From positions 145,642 through 209,641 of the forward strand of contig NZ_JACYUY010000006.1 of the NCBI RefSeq assembly GCF_014842025.1: a DNA stretch of 64,000 nt, written 5' to 3'. Of the stretch, positions 8,519 through 15,769 are shown one piece after another. Position 1 is the stretch's first letter; each line of letters begins with the position of its first letter. The stretch is from Massilia sp. CFBP 13721 (lineage in GTDB: Bacteria > Pseudomonadota > Gammaproteobacteria > Burkholderiales > Burkholderiaceae_D). The translations under genes were made by a program, and so were the position numbers. Under the pieces are notes generated by a model. The model was not told the DNA's origin. It saw only the letters and a list, made by a program, of their open reading frames with translations, and made no database searches.

Positions 8519-10030
8519 TTACGCGCCATCCTCCAGCATCGATCCCGTCCGGCGATAACGCGCATGCCAGGCAAACGCCTCTTCCAGCACGTGCGGCGTC
8601 TGCCCGCCGCGCTCCTGCGCCGCGCGCACGTAGGCGCGCAGCATGTCCTGGTAGGGCGCGGCCACGCAGTTGGCGATGATGACCTCGGCGCGTTCGCGCG
8701 GGGCCAGCGCGCGCAGGTCGGCCAGGCCGTGCTCAGTGACGATGATGTCGACGTCGTGCTCGGTGTGGTCGACGTGGGTCACCATCGGCACGATCGACGA
8801 TACCTTGCCGCTCTTGGCGGTCGCCTTGGTGGCGAAGATCGACAAATACGCGTTGCGCGCGAAATCGCCTGAGCCGCCGATACCGTTCATCATGTGGGTG
8901 CCGCTGACGTGGGTCGAATTCACATTGCCGTAGATGTCGGCTTCGAGCGCGGTATTGATGGCGATGATGCCGAGGCGGCGGATCACTTCCGGATGGTTCG
9001 ATACCTCTTGCGGGCGCAGCACCAGGCGTTGCTTGTAGCGGCCGAAATCGCCGAACACCTGCGCGCTCTTTTCGGGCGAGAGCGTGATCGAGGAGCCCGA
9101 GGCGAAATCGAGCTTGCCGGCGTCGAACAGGTCGAAGGTCGAGTCCTGCAGCACTTCCGAATACATCGTCAGGCCCGCAAACGGGCTGTCGCAAAAGCCG
9201 GCCATGACGGCATTCGCGATCGTGCCGATGCCCGCCTGCAGCGGCAGCAGGCGCCGCGTCAGGCGGCCGGCTTCGATTTCTCCTTCGAAGAAGCGCACCA
9301 GGTGGGCGGCGATGGCGGCGGTGTCCTCGTCCGGCGGCAGGATCGACGAAGTGCTGTCGGGCTGGTCGGTAATGACGATGGCCGCGATTTTCTCCGGCGG
9401 GATCTCGATCGCGACGGTGCCGACCCGGCCCTCGGCCGACATCAGCGGGATCGGTTCGCGCATCGGGCGCTTCTTCGGGATCCAGATGTCGTGCACGCCC
9501 TCGAGCGCGCGCACCTGCGCCAGGTTGATCTCGACGATCACCTTGTCGGCCAGGATGGCGAAGCTGGCGCTGTTACCGACCGAGGTGGTGGGCACGATGG
9601 CGCCGGTCTCGGTAATGCGCACCGCCTCGATGACGGCGATGTCGACCGGTTTCATGTGGCCGGCGCGCAGCACTTCGACGGTTTCGGACAGATGCTGGTC
9701 GATGTACATCACCTCGCCGCGGTTGATGGCCGCGCGTAGCACCGGATCGACCTGGAAGGGCATGCGCCGCGCCAGGGCGTTCGCTTCGGTGAGCAGCTTG
9801 TCGGTGTCGTTGCCGAGCGAGGCGCCGGTGACGAGGGTGATGCGCAGCGGTTCGCGCCGCGCCCGTTCGGCCAGCGCGGCCGGCACCAGCTTGACATCGC
9901 CGGCGCGGGTAAAGCCGCTCATGCCGACGGTCATGCCGTCGCGGATCAGGGATGCCGCCTCGGCGGCGCTGGTGACACGGTCGCGCAGCTGCGCGCAGCC
10001 GATGCGGTCCTGGTAGCTTTCAGTAGTCAT
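8519..10030 (-). CDS. Acetyl-CoA hydrolase / succinyl-CoA:acetate CoA-transferase family
   Basis: A protein of 503 residues, full length for the Cat1/AarC-type CoA-transferase family. These enzymes move CoA between succinyl-CoA and acetate through a glutamyl-CoA thioester. The expected catalytic Glu is E292 in GLTMYSEVLQD, and the glycine-rich GIGGSGDFARNA and EHGLADLRALAPRERA motifs near the C-terminus are intact. It could link acetate handling to the TCA cycle; whether it acts as transferase or hydrolase cannot be told from sequence. It lies 48 bp downstream of the bestrophin gene on the same strand and may be co-transcribed. A CTCCCGC/GCGGGAG hairpin at 8479-8505 follows its stop but lacks a U-tract. 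Confidence 0.9.
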   Translation of the reverse strand: MTTESYQDRIGCAQLRDRVTSAAEAASLIRDGMTVGMSGFTRAGDVKLVPAALAERARREPLRITLVTGASLGNDTDKLLTEANALARRMPFQVDPVLRAAINRGEVMYIDQHLSETVEVLRAGHMKPVDIAVIEAVRITETGAIVPTTSVGNSASFAILADKVIVEINLAQVRALEGVHDIWIPKKRPMREPIPLMSAEGRVGTVAIEIPPEKIAAIVITDQPDSTSSILPPDEDTAAIAAHLVRFFEGEIEAGRLTRRLLPLQAGIGTIANAVMAGFCDSPFAGLTMYSEVLQDSTFDLFDAGKLDFASGSSITLSPEKSAQVFGDFGRYKQRLVLRPQEVSNHPEVIRRLGIIAINTALEADIYGNVNSTHVSGTHMMNGIGGSGDFARNAYLSIFATKATAKSGKVSSIVPMVTHVDHTEHDVDIIVTEHGLADLRALAPRERAEVIIANCVAAPYQDMLRAYVRAAQERGGQTPHVLEEAFAWHARYRRTGSMLEDGA

Positions 10031-10078
10031 GGTTCGATTCGCTTCTGTGGGCCGCGCGGGCCCGGGGTTGCGGCCGCG

Positions 10079-11011
10079 TCAGCGCAGCCAGTAATTGACG
10101 GGGAGGAGTGGTGGCGGCAGGTCGGTTTCGCCGAGTGCGTCGCGCAGGTCGATCTCGATGGCGCGGCAGATGGCGTCGAGCGGCAAGTCGTTGGGCGACA
10201 GGCCGAACGGTTCCTCGATCTCGTCGCCGAGCGCGTCGAGGCCATAAAACGTGTAGGCGACGATGGCCACCACCAGCGGCGTCATGAAACCGATCGCATC
10301 GACCAGGCCAAAGGGCAGCAGGAAGCAGTACAGGTAGGCGGTACGGTGCAGCAGCAGCGTGTACGAAAACGGGATCGGCGTGTTCTTGATGCGCTCGCAG
10401 GACGCGGCGGTGGCGACCATCGCGCACATGGTGTTGTCGAGGGCGGTGGCGCGCACGCTGTCGACCAGGCCGGCCTTGCGGCAGCGCGCCAGGTCGGCGC
10501 CCATTTCCAGCATCAGCGCCTGGCTCAGGTTGACGCGGCCCTGCAGCGCGGCCCATTCGATCGGCTGCAGGTGCGCGCCGACGTCGGCGGCGGCGTCGCT
10601 GCGGCGCAGCTGGTGGCGCAGCGCATGCGAAAACGCGATGGCGCGCCGGATCATGCGCGTGCGCAGGTGGTCGGCGGTGGATGTGGATGGATCGTCGTCA
10701 ATCAGGCTCAGGCACTGGCGCGCGAAGTTCCGGTTGCGCAGCACGAGTTCGCCCCACAGCTTGCGGCCTTCCCAGAAGCGGTCGTAGGCGGAGTTGTTGC
10801 GAAAGCCGAGAAAGATCGCCAGCGGCAATCCCATCAGCGTGAACGGAATGATGGTCAACTGGATCTTGGTGTGCCACAGCTGGCCATGGCTCCAGGTGAC
10901 GACCACCGCCAGCAGCGTGGTGATGGCGAGGCTTTTCCAGATGCTCGGCAGGACCGAGCCGCGCATGGTCAGGAACAGGCGCAGGCCGTTGGGGCGGTCG
11001 CGCACGATCAT
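10079..11011 (-). CDS. Bestrophin-family anion channel-like protein
   Basis: A protein of 310 residues matching bacterial bestrophins (formerly UPF0187). Several membrane segments are visible (about 25-45, 52-70, 213-235, 238-258), together with the family motifs IPFSYTLLLHRTAYLYCF and the C-terminal DEIEEPFGLSPNDLPLDAIC. Bacterial homologues form pentameric channels in the inner membrane; ion selectivity varies and cannot be read here. The start MIVRDRPNGLRLF fits the family N-terminus. It is the first gene of a possible two-gene transcript with the CoA-transferase downstream. The 160 bp upstream are AT-rich compared with the surroundings and probably hold its promoter. Confidence 0.88.
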   Translation of the reverse strand: MIVRDRPNGLRLFLTMRGSVLPSIWKSLAITTLLAVVVTWSHGQLWHTKIQLTIIPFTLMGLPLAIFLGFRNNSAYDRFWEGRKLWGELVLRNRNFARQCLSLIDDDPSTSTADHLRTRMIRRAIAFSHALRHQLRRSDAAADVGAHLQPIEWAALQGRVNLSQALMLEMGADLARCRKAGLVDSVRATALDNTMCAMVATAASCERIKNTPIPFSYTLLLHRTAYLYCFLLPFGLVDAIGFMTPLVVAIVAYTFYGLDALGDEIEEPFGLSPNDLPLDAICRAIEIDLRDALGETDLPPPLLPVNYWLR

Positions 11012-11173
11012 GACGCGCCTCCGGGTGAGGTATCAGGGACGCGTGCGATCGGGAGATTCATGCTGGCCATTCTGGCGCCTGCATTGAAAAATGCCCAATT
11101 CACATTCCCGATTGCGGTTATTAACAATGTGAATGCTTATCTCCAAATTAACACGGCGATGAATAATGGTGCC

Positions 11174-11752
11174 TCATTCCTGCGGCGTGCGCACCAGTTT
11201 GCGTACATCGAATCCCTGGCCCGACAGGCGCGCCACCAGCGCGTCGTAGGCGGGTTTGCTGACCGTCGGCGTGCGCGACAGGATCCAGAGGTACTCGCGC
11301 TTCGGTTCGCTGACGGCCACCAGGCTGTAATCACGGTCGAGGTCAATCACCCAATAGTCGCCCCAGACCATCGGGATGAACGACACGATGGCGGGCGCAA
11401 AGCGCACCTTGAGCCGCGGCGAATCGGCGGCGCCGATCTGGCGCGCTACCCCGACCACCACATTGTCGCTGCCATCTGCGAGCCGGCAGCGGTTTTCCAC
11501 CTGCACCCGGTTATCGGGCAGGGCGCTGTAGATCGCCTTCGTGTTGCCGGTGCACTTGCGCTGGAAGCGGTTGGGGAATTTGGCAATCTCGTACCATTCG
11601 CCCAGGTAGCGCGGCAGGTCGAGCGCGGGAATCGTCGCCAGGTCGCTGCGCGGGTTGGCCTCGTTGCTGGCCGCCCAGGCCTTCATGCCGACCAGGACCA
11701 CGGAGGCCAGCAGCGTTCCCTTGATCAGGGTTGGGGTCAAGCGCTTGTTCAT
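11174..11752 (-). CDS. blc: Bacterial lipocalin (Blc-like), periplasmic
   Basis: A protein of 192 residues. A signal peptide covers about residues 1-27 (ending GMKAWA), followed by the lipocalin barrel with the diagnostic GEWYEIAKFPNRFQRKC motif, YWVIDLDRDY and a conserved C-terminal WILSRTP strand. Lipocalins of this type bind fatty acids or lysophospholipids and take part in envelope maintenance. Unlike E. coli Blc there is no lipobox cysteine, so it is probably a soluble periplasmic protein. The ATG at 11752 was chosen over an upstream start because it begins the signal peptide directly. The gene lies downstream of the terminator of the preceding minus-strand gene, so it should have its own promoter in 11753-11825. 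Confidence 0.9.
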   Translation of the reverse strand: MNKRLTPTLIKGTLLASVVLVGMKAWAASNEANPRSDLATIPALDLPRYLGEWYEIAKFPNRFQRKCTGNTKAIYSALPDNRVQVENRCRLADGSDNVVVGVARQIGAADSPRLKVRFAPAIVSFIPMVWGDYWVIDLDRDYSLVAVSEPKREYLWILSRTPTVSKPAYDALVARLSGQGFDVRKLVRTPQE

Positions 11753-11825
11753 GGAGTGTCCTCGTTCGTCGATACCGTCATGGTAGGGCGCAAGCGAGAA
11801 TTTGGCCGCACAGATGGGAGCGCAT

Positions 11826-11856
11826 AAAAAAAACGCCAACCGCGAAGGGTTGGCGT
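11826..11856 (-). terminator. Rho-independent terminator of the host-attachment-family gene
   Basis: On the minus strand an 8-bp stem CGCCAACC/GGTTGGCG is followed by eight T residues. It starts about 25 bp after the stop at 11882. The same stem recurs in the terminators near 27440 and 29330. Confidence 0.85.
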
Positions 11857-11881
11857 GACACGCATCAAGGCGATAAGCGCC

Positions 11882-12391
11882 TTATTCTACGGACTTGGCG
11901 TGTGCCGCCTGCAGCTGTTCGCGCAGCTGGTGGACGGGCACTTGCGTGTAGTCCTTGTTGAATTCCTGCTTGATCACCGCCTTGACGTGCGAGTCGAGGT
12001 TATTGCGCAGCGTGCCGAGGAATTGTGGCGAGGCCGAGATCACCAGGTGCTGGTAGCGGCCTTCCTGCTGCGCCTTGAGCAGGTATTGCGACAGGTCCTT
12101 GGCGAACAGTTCGGTTTCGTGCTCGGCCGGCGTCTGGTTCGGTTCGTACTGGCTGTTCGGTGCGCCGGCAGCGGCGTTATGCTGCGCCGGACTGCCTTGT
12201 GCGCCACCGATGGCGTGGCCGGTCTTGCCCGCTGCCAGGATGCCGGCGCGGTCGGTGTTGACGTCCACGTCGCGCAAGCGCGCGCCGTTGTTGACCATGT
12301 CTTCCAATTCCTGCAGCGGCTCCGATGGACCTGCCTCGGAGAAGAAGCGTGCGCGGCCGGCGTTGGCCGTGATAATCCAGGTTGTTGGCAT
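11882..12391 (-). CDS. Host_attach (PF10116-like) family protein
   Basis: A protein of 169 residues that begins MPTTWIITANAGRARFF, the standard opening of the family once named 'required for attachment to host cells' and related to release-factor-like baeRF folds. Other family features are the HETELFAKDLSQYL helix and the LVISASPQFLGTLR strand. There is no signal peptide or membrane segment, so it is cytoplasmic; an attachment function is unproven. A strong ribosome site (GGGGGT) lies 5-6 bases before the ATG at 12391, which decides the start. It is a monocistronic gene closed by a terminator and divergent from the TonB receptor gene. Confidence 0.85.
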   Translation of the reverse strand: MPTTWIITANAGRARFFSEAGPSEPLQELEDMVNNGARLRDVDVNTDRAGILAAGKTGHAIGGAQGSPAQHNAAAGAPNSQYEPNQTPAEHETELFAKDLSQYLLKAQQEGRYQHLVISASPQFLGTLRNNLDSHVKAVIKQEFNKDYTQVPVHQLREQLQAAHAKSVE

Positions 12392-12761
12392 GCTACCCCC
12401 TGTCAATAATGAATCGTGGATGATGTGAGATCCCGCAGCCAGGCGATGTTCGGCCCGGCCCGGGCGCAAACGCGAAAGACCGGCGATCGCATACAGATGA
12501 GCCTTGTCGGGGTCCGCCGATGCCTGCGCACGCCCGTCCTGGGCACTACGCACACCATCGGCCGGCCGCCGTGAAGGAGGGCGGAACACGGATTCCCAAT
12601 CAGCGCGACCCGATCCATCTGCATTCGATCGTCGCGTAAATTCAGTATAGCACCGGGGTTCGCTACCCCGCCGCACCCCATGCATGCCCCGTGCGCACCC
12701 TGTTTGCGGAGGTTTTCGTCCGCGTGCGGGAAACGCAACGCGCGCCTACGCTCAGCAAGAT
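12392..12761. other. Intergenic region between divergent genes
   Basis: About 370 bases lie between the host-attachment-family gene and the promoter of the receptor gene. It contains a CGGGGT/ACCCCG inverted repeat near 12655-12671 but no U-tract, and no credible short gene. Nothing else recognisable was seen. Confidence 0.4.
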
Positions 12762-12789
12762 TTGACAAACATGGCCACAAAAATAACAA
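12762..12789 (+). promoter_or_regulatory. Candidate sigma-70 promoter of the TonB receptor gene
   Basis: TTGACA (12762-12767), a 16 bp spacer, then TAACAA (12784-12789). The -35 box is perfect. Transcription would begin near 12796, giving a leader of about 70 bases before the ATG at 12865. Confidence 0.5.
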
Positions 12790-12864
12790 CACAATGCGCT
12801 GCATACGAACAGAGAGGTGCCGCCAGCACCCATGGATTCGAACCCGAACCACAATGGAGACGAC

Positions 12865-15519
12865 ATGAACCAATCGATGGCAGGGCAGGGATACCGGGTG
12901 ACGGCGATTGCCGCGGCGGTGACGGTGCTGACGATGACCACGGCGCCCGACGTGCGCGCCCAGCAGGCCGCGGACGTGGACGGCGCCGGCATGCAGCAGG
13001 TGGTCGTCACCGGCGTGCGCGCCGCGCTCGAGCAGTCGCTGCGCCAGAAGAGGAATGCCGATGCGGTCGTCGAGGTCGTCACCGCCGAAGACATCGGCAA
13101 GATGCCCGATAAAAACGTGGCCGACGCCATCCAGCGCCTGCCGGGCGTGAACACGCAATCTTCGGCCGGCGGCGAGGGCGGCTTCGGCGAGAACGACCGC
13201 GTCAGCCTGCGCGGCACCAGTCCCAGCCTGCAGCAGACCCTGTTCAACGGCCACGCCATCAGCACCGGCGACTGGTTCCTGCTGAACCAGATCGGCGGCA
13301 ACGTCGGCCGCTCCAGCAGCTTCTCCCTGCTGCCGTCCGAACTGGTGGGCTCGATCGTGGTCCAGAAAAGCCCGACCGCGGATTTGGTCGAAGGCGGCGT
13401 CTCCGGCGCCATCAACGTCATCACGCGCCGCCCGCTCGACTTTCGCCAGGCGCTGACGGTCGAAGGCTCGATCCAGGCCAATTACAACGACTTGTCCGGC
13501 AAGACCGAGCCGCATCTGTCCGGCCTGGTGGCCTGGAAGAACCCGGCCAGTACGGTCGGCTTCCTGCTGCAGGGCTTTTCCGAAAAGGCGGCCGTGCGCC
13601 GCGACGGCCAGGAAATCCTCGGCTACACGCCGATCAACGCCGGCAGCGCCGCGGCGCTGGCCAATCCGTCGCTGGCCGGCGTGCTGGTGCCGACCTTCAT
13701 CGGCGCCACCCTGTTCGAGCAGACCAAGAAGCGCAGCGGCGGCGCCTTCGACGTCGAGGTACGGCCGATGCGCGGCCTGAGCCTCGACCTCAACGGCTTC
13801 TATTCCGAACTCAAGGCGCCGCACCAGAACACCAACTGGCTCGCCGCGCCCGCCAACTCGATCAACAGCGCCAACCAGGTGCCGCAAAATCCGGTGGTGC
13901 GCAATAACACCCTGGTCGGCGCCGGCTTCGCCGTCAACAACGGCGAAGTCGACAACATCTATCGCCCCAACGCCGGCGGCGAATCCTGGTACCTCGACTT
14001 CAACGGCAAGTTCAAGGTCAACGACGACCTGACCGTGTCGGGCAAGCTCGGCAAGACCCATGGCGTCGGCTACGACCGCGACGACGTTTTTTACCAGAAC
14101 AACGTCGATGGCGGCATGGTGTATGCCCTGAATGGCTTGTCGCCGGCCAGCGTCAGCTACCCCGGCGGTAACACCACCGCGCCCGGCAGCACCGCCTGGG
14201 CCGGCGGCGGCGAAGCGCAGTCGGTCGACCAGGAAAAGTATGCGCAAGTCGATGCCGACTGGCGCGTGCGCGATTCTCTGGTCACCGCGTTGCGCTTCGG
14301 CGCGCGCTTCACCGACCACCGGCGCACGGCGGAACACCCGCTGGAGACGCGCCCCGGTCCGCTCGGCTTCAGCAACCCTGGCCCGGTCTGGAGCGGGCAG
14401 ATGTACCCGTCCGACTTCGCCAATGATTTGGGCGGCAACCTGTCGTCGAATTATTTCAAATACGACGGCGCGGCGCTCGGCGCCTGGGGCGCGCTGCCGG
14501 GCAACCGCCTGCTCGACTACACGGTGCGCCACAACTGGATGGACGAATTCCGGGTCGGCGAAAAGACCTCGGCCCTGTACGGCATGATCAAAGCCGGCGG
14601 CGAACGCTGGAGCGGCAACCTCGGTGTGCGCGCGGTGGAAACGCGCCAGACCACGGTGGTGAACCTGCCGGGCGGACCGAACCCGATCACCGGCTCCGCC
14701 TTCGGCCCCTATACGCCGACCACCTTTAAACGCACCTACCGCGATTACCTGCCGAGCGTGAACGTCAAGTTCGATGCGCGCGACGACCTGGTGCTGCGCG
14801 CCGCGGTGGCGAAGACCATCGCCCGTCCCGACTACTCGGCGCTGGGCGGCTCGGTCTCGCTCAACGACGACGCCCTCAGCGGCAGCGGCGGCAACGTCAA
14901 TCTCGACCCGGTGCGCTCGACCAACGTCGACGTCTCGGCCGAATGGTATTTCGCACCCAAGGCGCTGCTTTCGGCCGGCCTGTTCTACATGGACCTGCGC
15001 TCGATCGTGGCGCAGGGCACCAGCACCGGCACCTACTACAACAACAAGCGCAGTGCCCCCGCCGTCTACCAGATCACCTCGCCTTACAACACCACCGGCA
15101 GCAACAAGGGCGTCGAGTTGAGCTGGCAGCAGCCGCTGATGGACAACTTCGGCTTCCTCGCCAACTACACCTTCGCCGACGGCGAACTGGATGACGGCGG
15201 CGACTTGCTGAACTCCTCGCAGCGCACCTGGAACCTGACCGGCTACTTCGAGAACGAGCGCTTCAGCGCGCGCCTGGCCTATAACTTCCGCTCGGCCTAC
15301 AAAGCGGGCGTGGACCGCGGCGCCAGCCAGTTCGTCGACGACATGCCGTCGCTGGCGGCCTCGGTCAACGTCAAGCTCACCGACCAGCTGACGCTGACCT
15401 TCGACGCCCTCAATTTGACGAACGAGACCATCAAGATGTACGCCGAAAACAAGGACCGGCCACGCGCGTTCTACTCGAATGGCCGCACGTTTTATGTGGG
15501 GTTGCGCGGCAAGCTGTGA
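12865..15519 (+). CDS. TonB-dependent outer-membrane receptor (Xanthomonas/Caulobacter type)
   Basis: A receptor of 884 residues. The signal peptide spans about 1-32 (DVRA/QQ), followed by a plug domain with VVVTGVRAALEQSLRQKR and the signature DKNVADAIQRLPGVNTQ, then a 22-strand barrel ending RTFYVGLRGKL. This is the TonB-Xanth-Caul subfamily, often found in carbohydrate-uptake loci. It would bring oligosaccharides across the outer membrane using TonB energy. The start at 12865 is supported by GGAG 6 bases upstream; an earlier in-frame ATG at 12817 has no such site. It lies upstream of a GH20 hexosaminidase and an MFS transporter on the same strand, pointing to chito-oligosaccharide or another GlcNAc-containing substrate. 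A long BIME-like element separates it from the hexosaminidase. Confidence 0.92.
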   Translation: MNQSMAGQGYRVTAIAAAVTVLTMTTAPDVRAQQAADVDGAGMQQVVVTGVRAALEQSLRQKRNADAVVEVVTAEDIGKMPDKNVADAIQRLPGVNTQSSAGGEGGFGENDRVSLRGTSPSLQQTLFNGHAISTGDWFLLNQIGGNVGRSSSFSLLPSELVGSIVVQKSPTADLVEGGVSGAINVITRRPLDFRQALTVEGSIQANYNDLSGKTEPHLSGLVAWKNPASTVGFLLQGFSEKAAVRRDGQEILGYTPINAGSAAALANPSLAGVLVPTFIGATLFEQTKKRSGGAFDVEVRPMRGLSLDLNGFYSELKAPHQNTNWLAAPANSINSANQVPQNPVVRNNTLVGAGFAVNNGEVDNIYRPNAGGESWYLDFNGKFKVNDDLTVSGKLGKTHGVGYDRDDVFYQNNVDGGMVYALNGLSPASVSYPGGNTTAPGSTAWAGGGEAQSVDQEKYAQVDADWRVRDSLVTALRFGARFTDHRRTAEHPLETRPGPLGFSNPGPVWSGQMYPSDFANDLGGNLSSNYFKYDGAALGAWGALPGNRLLDYTVRHNWMDEFRVGEKTSALYGMIKAGGERWSGNLGVRAVETRQTTVVNLPGGPNPITGSAFGPYTPTTFKRTYRDYLPSVNVKFDARDDLVLRAAVAKTIARPDYSALGGSVSLNDDALSGSGGNVNLDPVRSTNVDVSAEWYFAPKALLSAGLFYMDLRSIVAQGTSTGTYYNNKRSAPAVYQITSPYNTTGSNKGVELSWQQPLMDNFGFLANYTFADGELDDGGDLLNSSQRTWNLTGYFENERFSARLAYNFRSAYKAGVDRGASQFVDDMPSLAASVNVKLTDQLTLTFDALNLTNETIKMYAENKDRPRAFYSNGRTFYVGLRGKL

Positions 15520-15542
15520 TGCAGGTCTTCGTTTCGAGAGCG

Positions 15543-15732
15543 ATGTACTGACGCGTAAGGTGGGCGGCTGTACCTCTTCAGATTGCGGGTCAGCGACGTT
15601 TAAGCCGCCTACGCGTTCAGCCAGCCGGTGATTCGTCGCGAAGTTCAGAGTGTGGTTGAACGCGTGGGCGGCATCCAGGCAGCCGCCAGGCATACGGCCA
15701 GGTGTAGCCGCCCACCTTACATATCTGCGCTT
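15543..15732 (+). repeat. Long BIME-like element, copy A
   Basis: About 190 bp. The outer inverted repeat is GTAAGGTGGGCGGCT / AGCCGCCCACCTTAC. An inner inverted pair (GCCGCCTACGCGTTCAGCC near 15604 and GGTTGAACGCGTGGGCGGC near 15654) is separated by about 30 bases. It therefore folds as two facing hairpins. The orientation matches copy C and is opposite to copy B. It sits within the probable receptor-hexosaminidase transcript. Confidence 0.75.
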
Positions 15733-15769
15733 CTTTCCTGGACATTTTTACGCGTAACTGAGGATGACG

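Noticed and set aside
12403..15693. Very long open frame on the minus strand (over 1000 codons)
   Set aside because: It is antisense to the TonB receptor, which has a signal peptide, ribosome site and family motifs. The minus-strand product is Val/Arg/His-rich with no domain, as expected from GC-rich codon bias.
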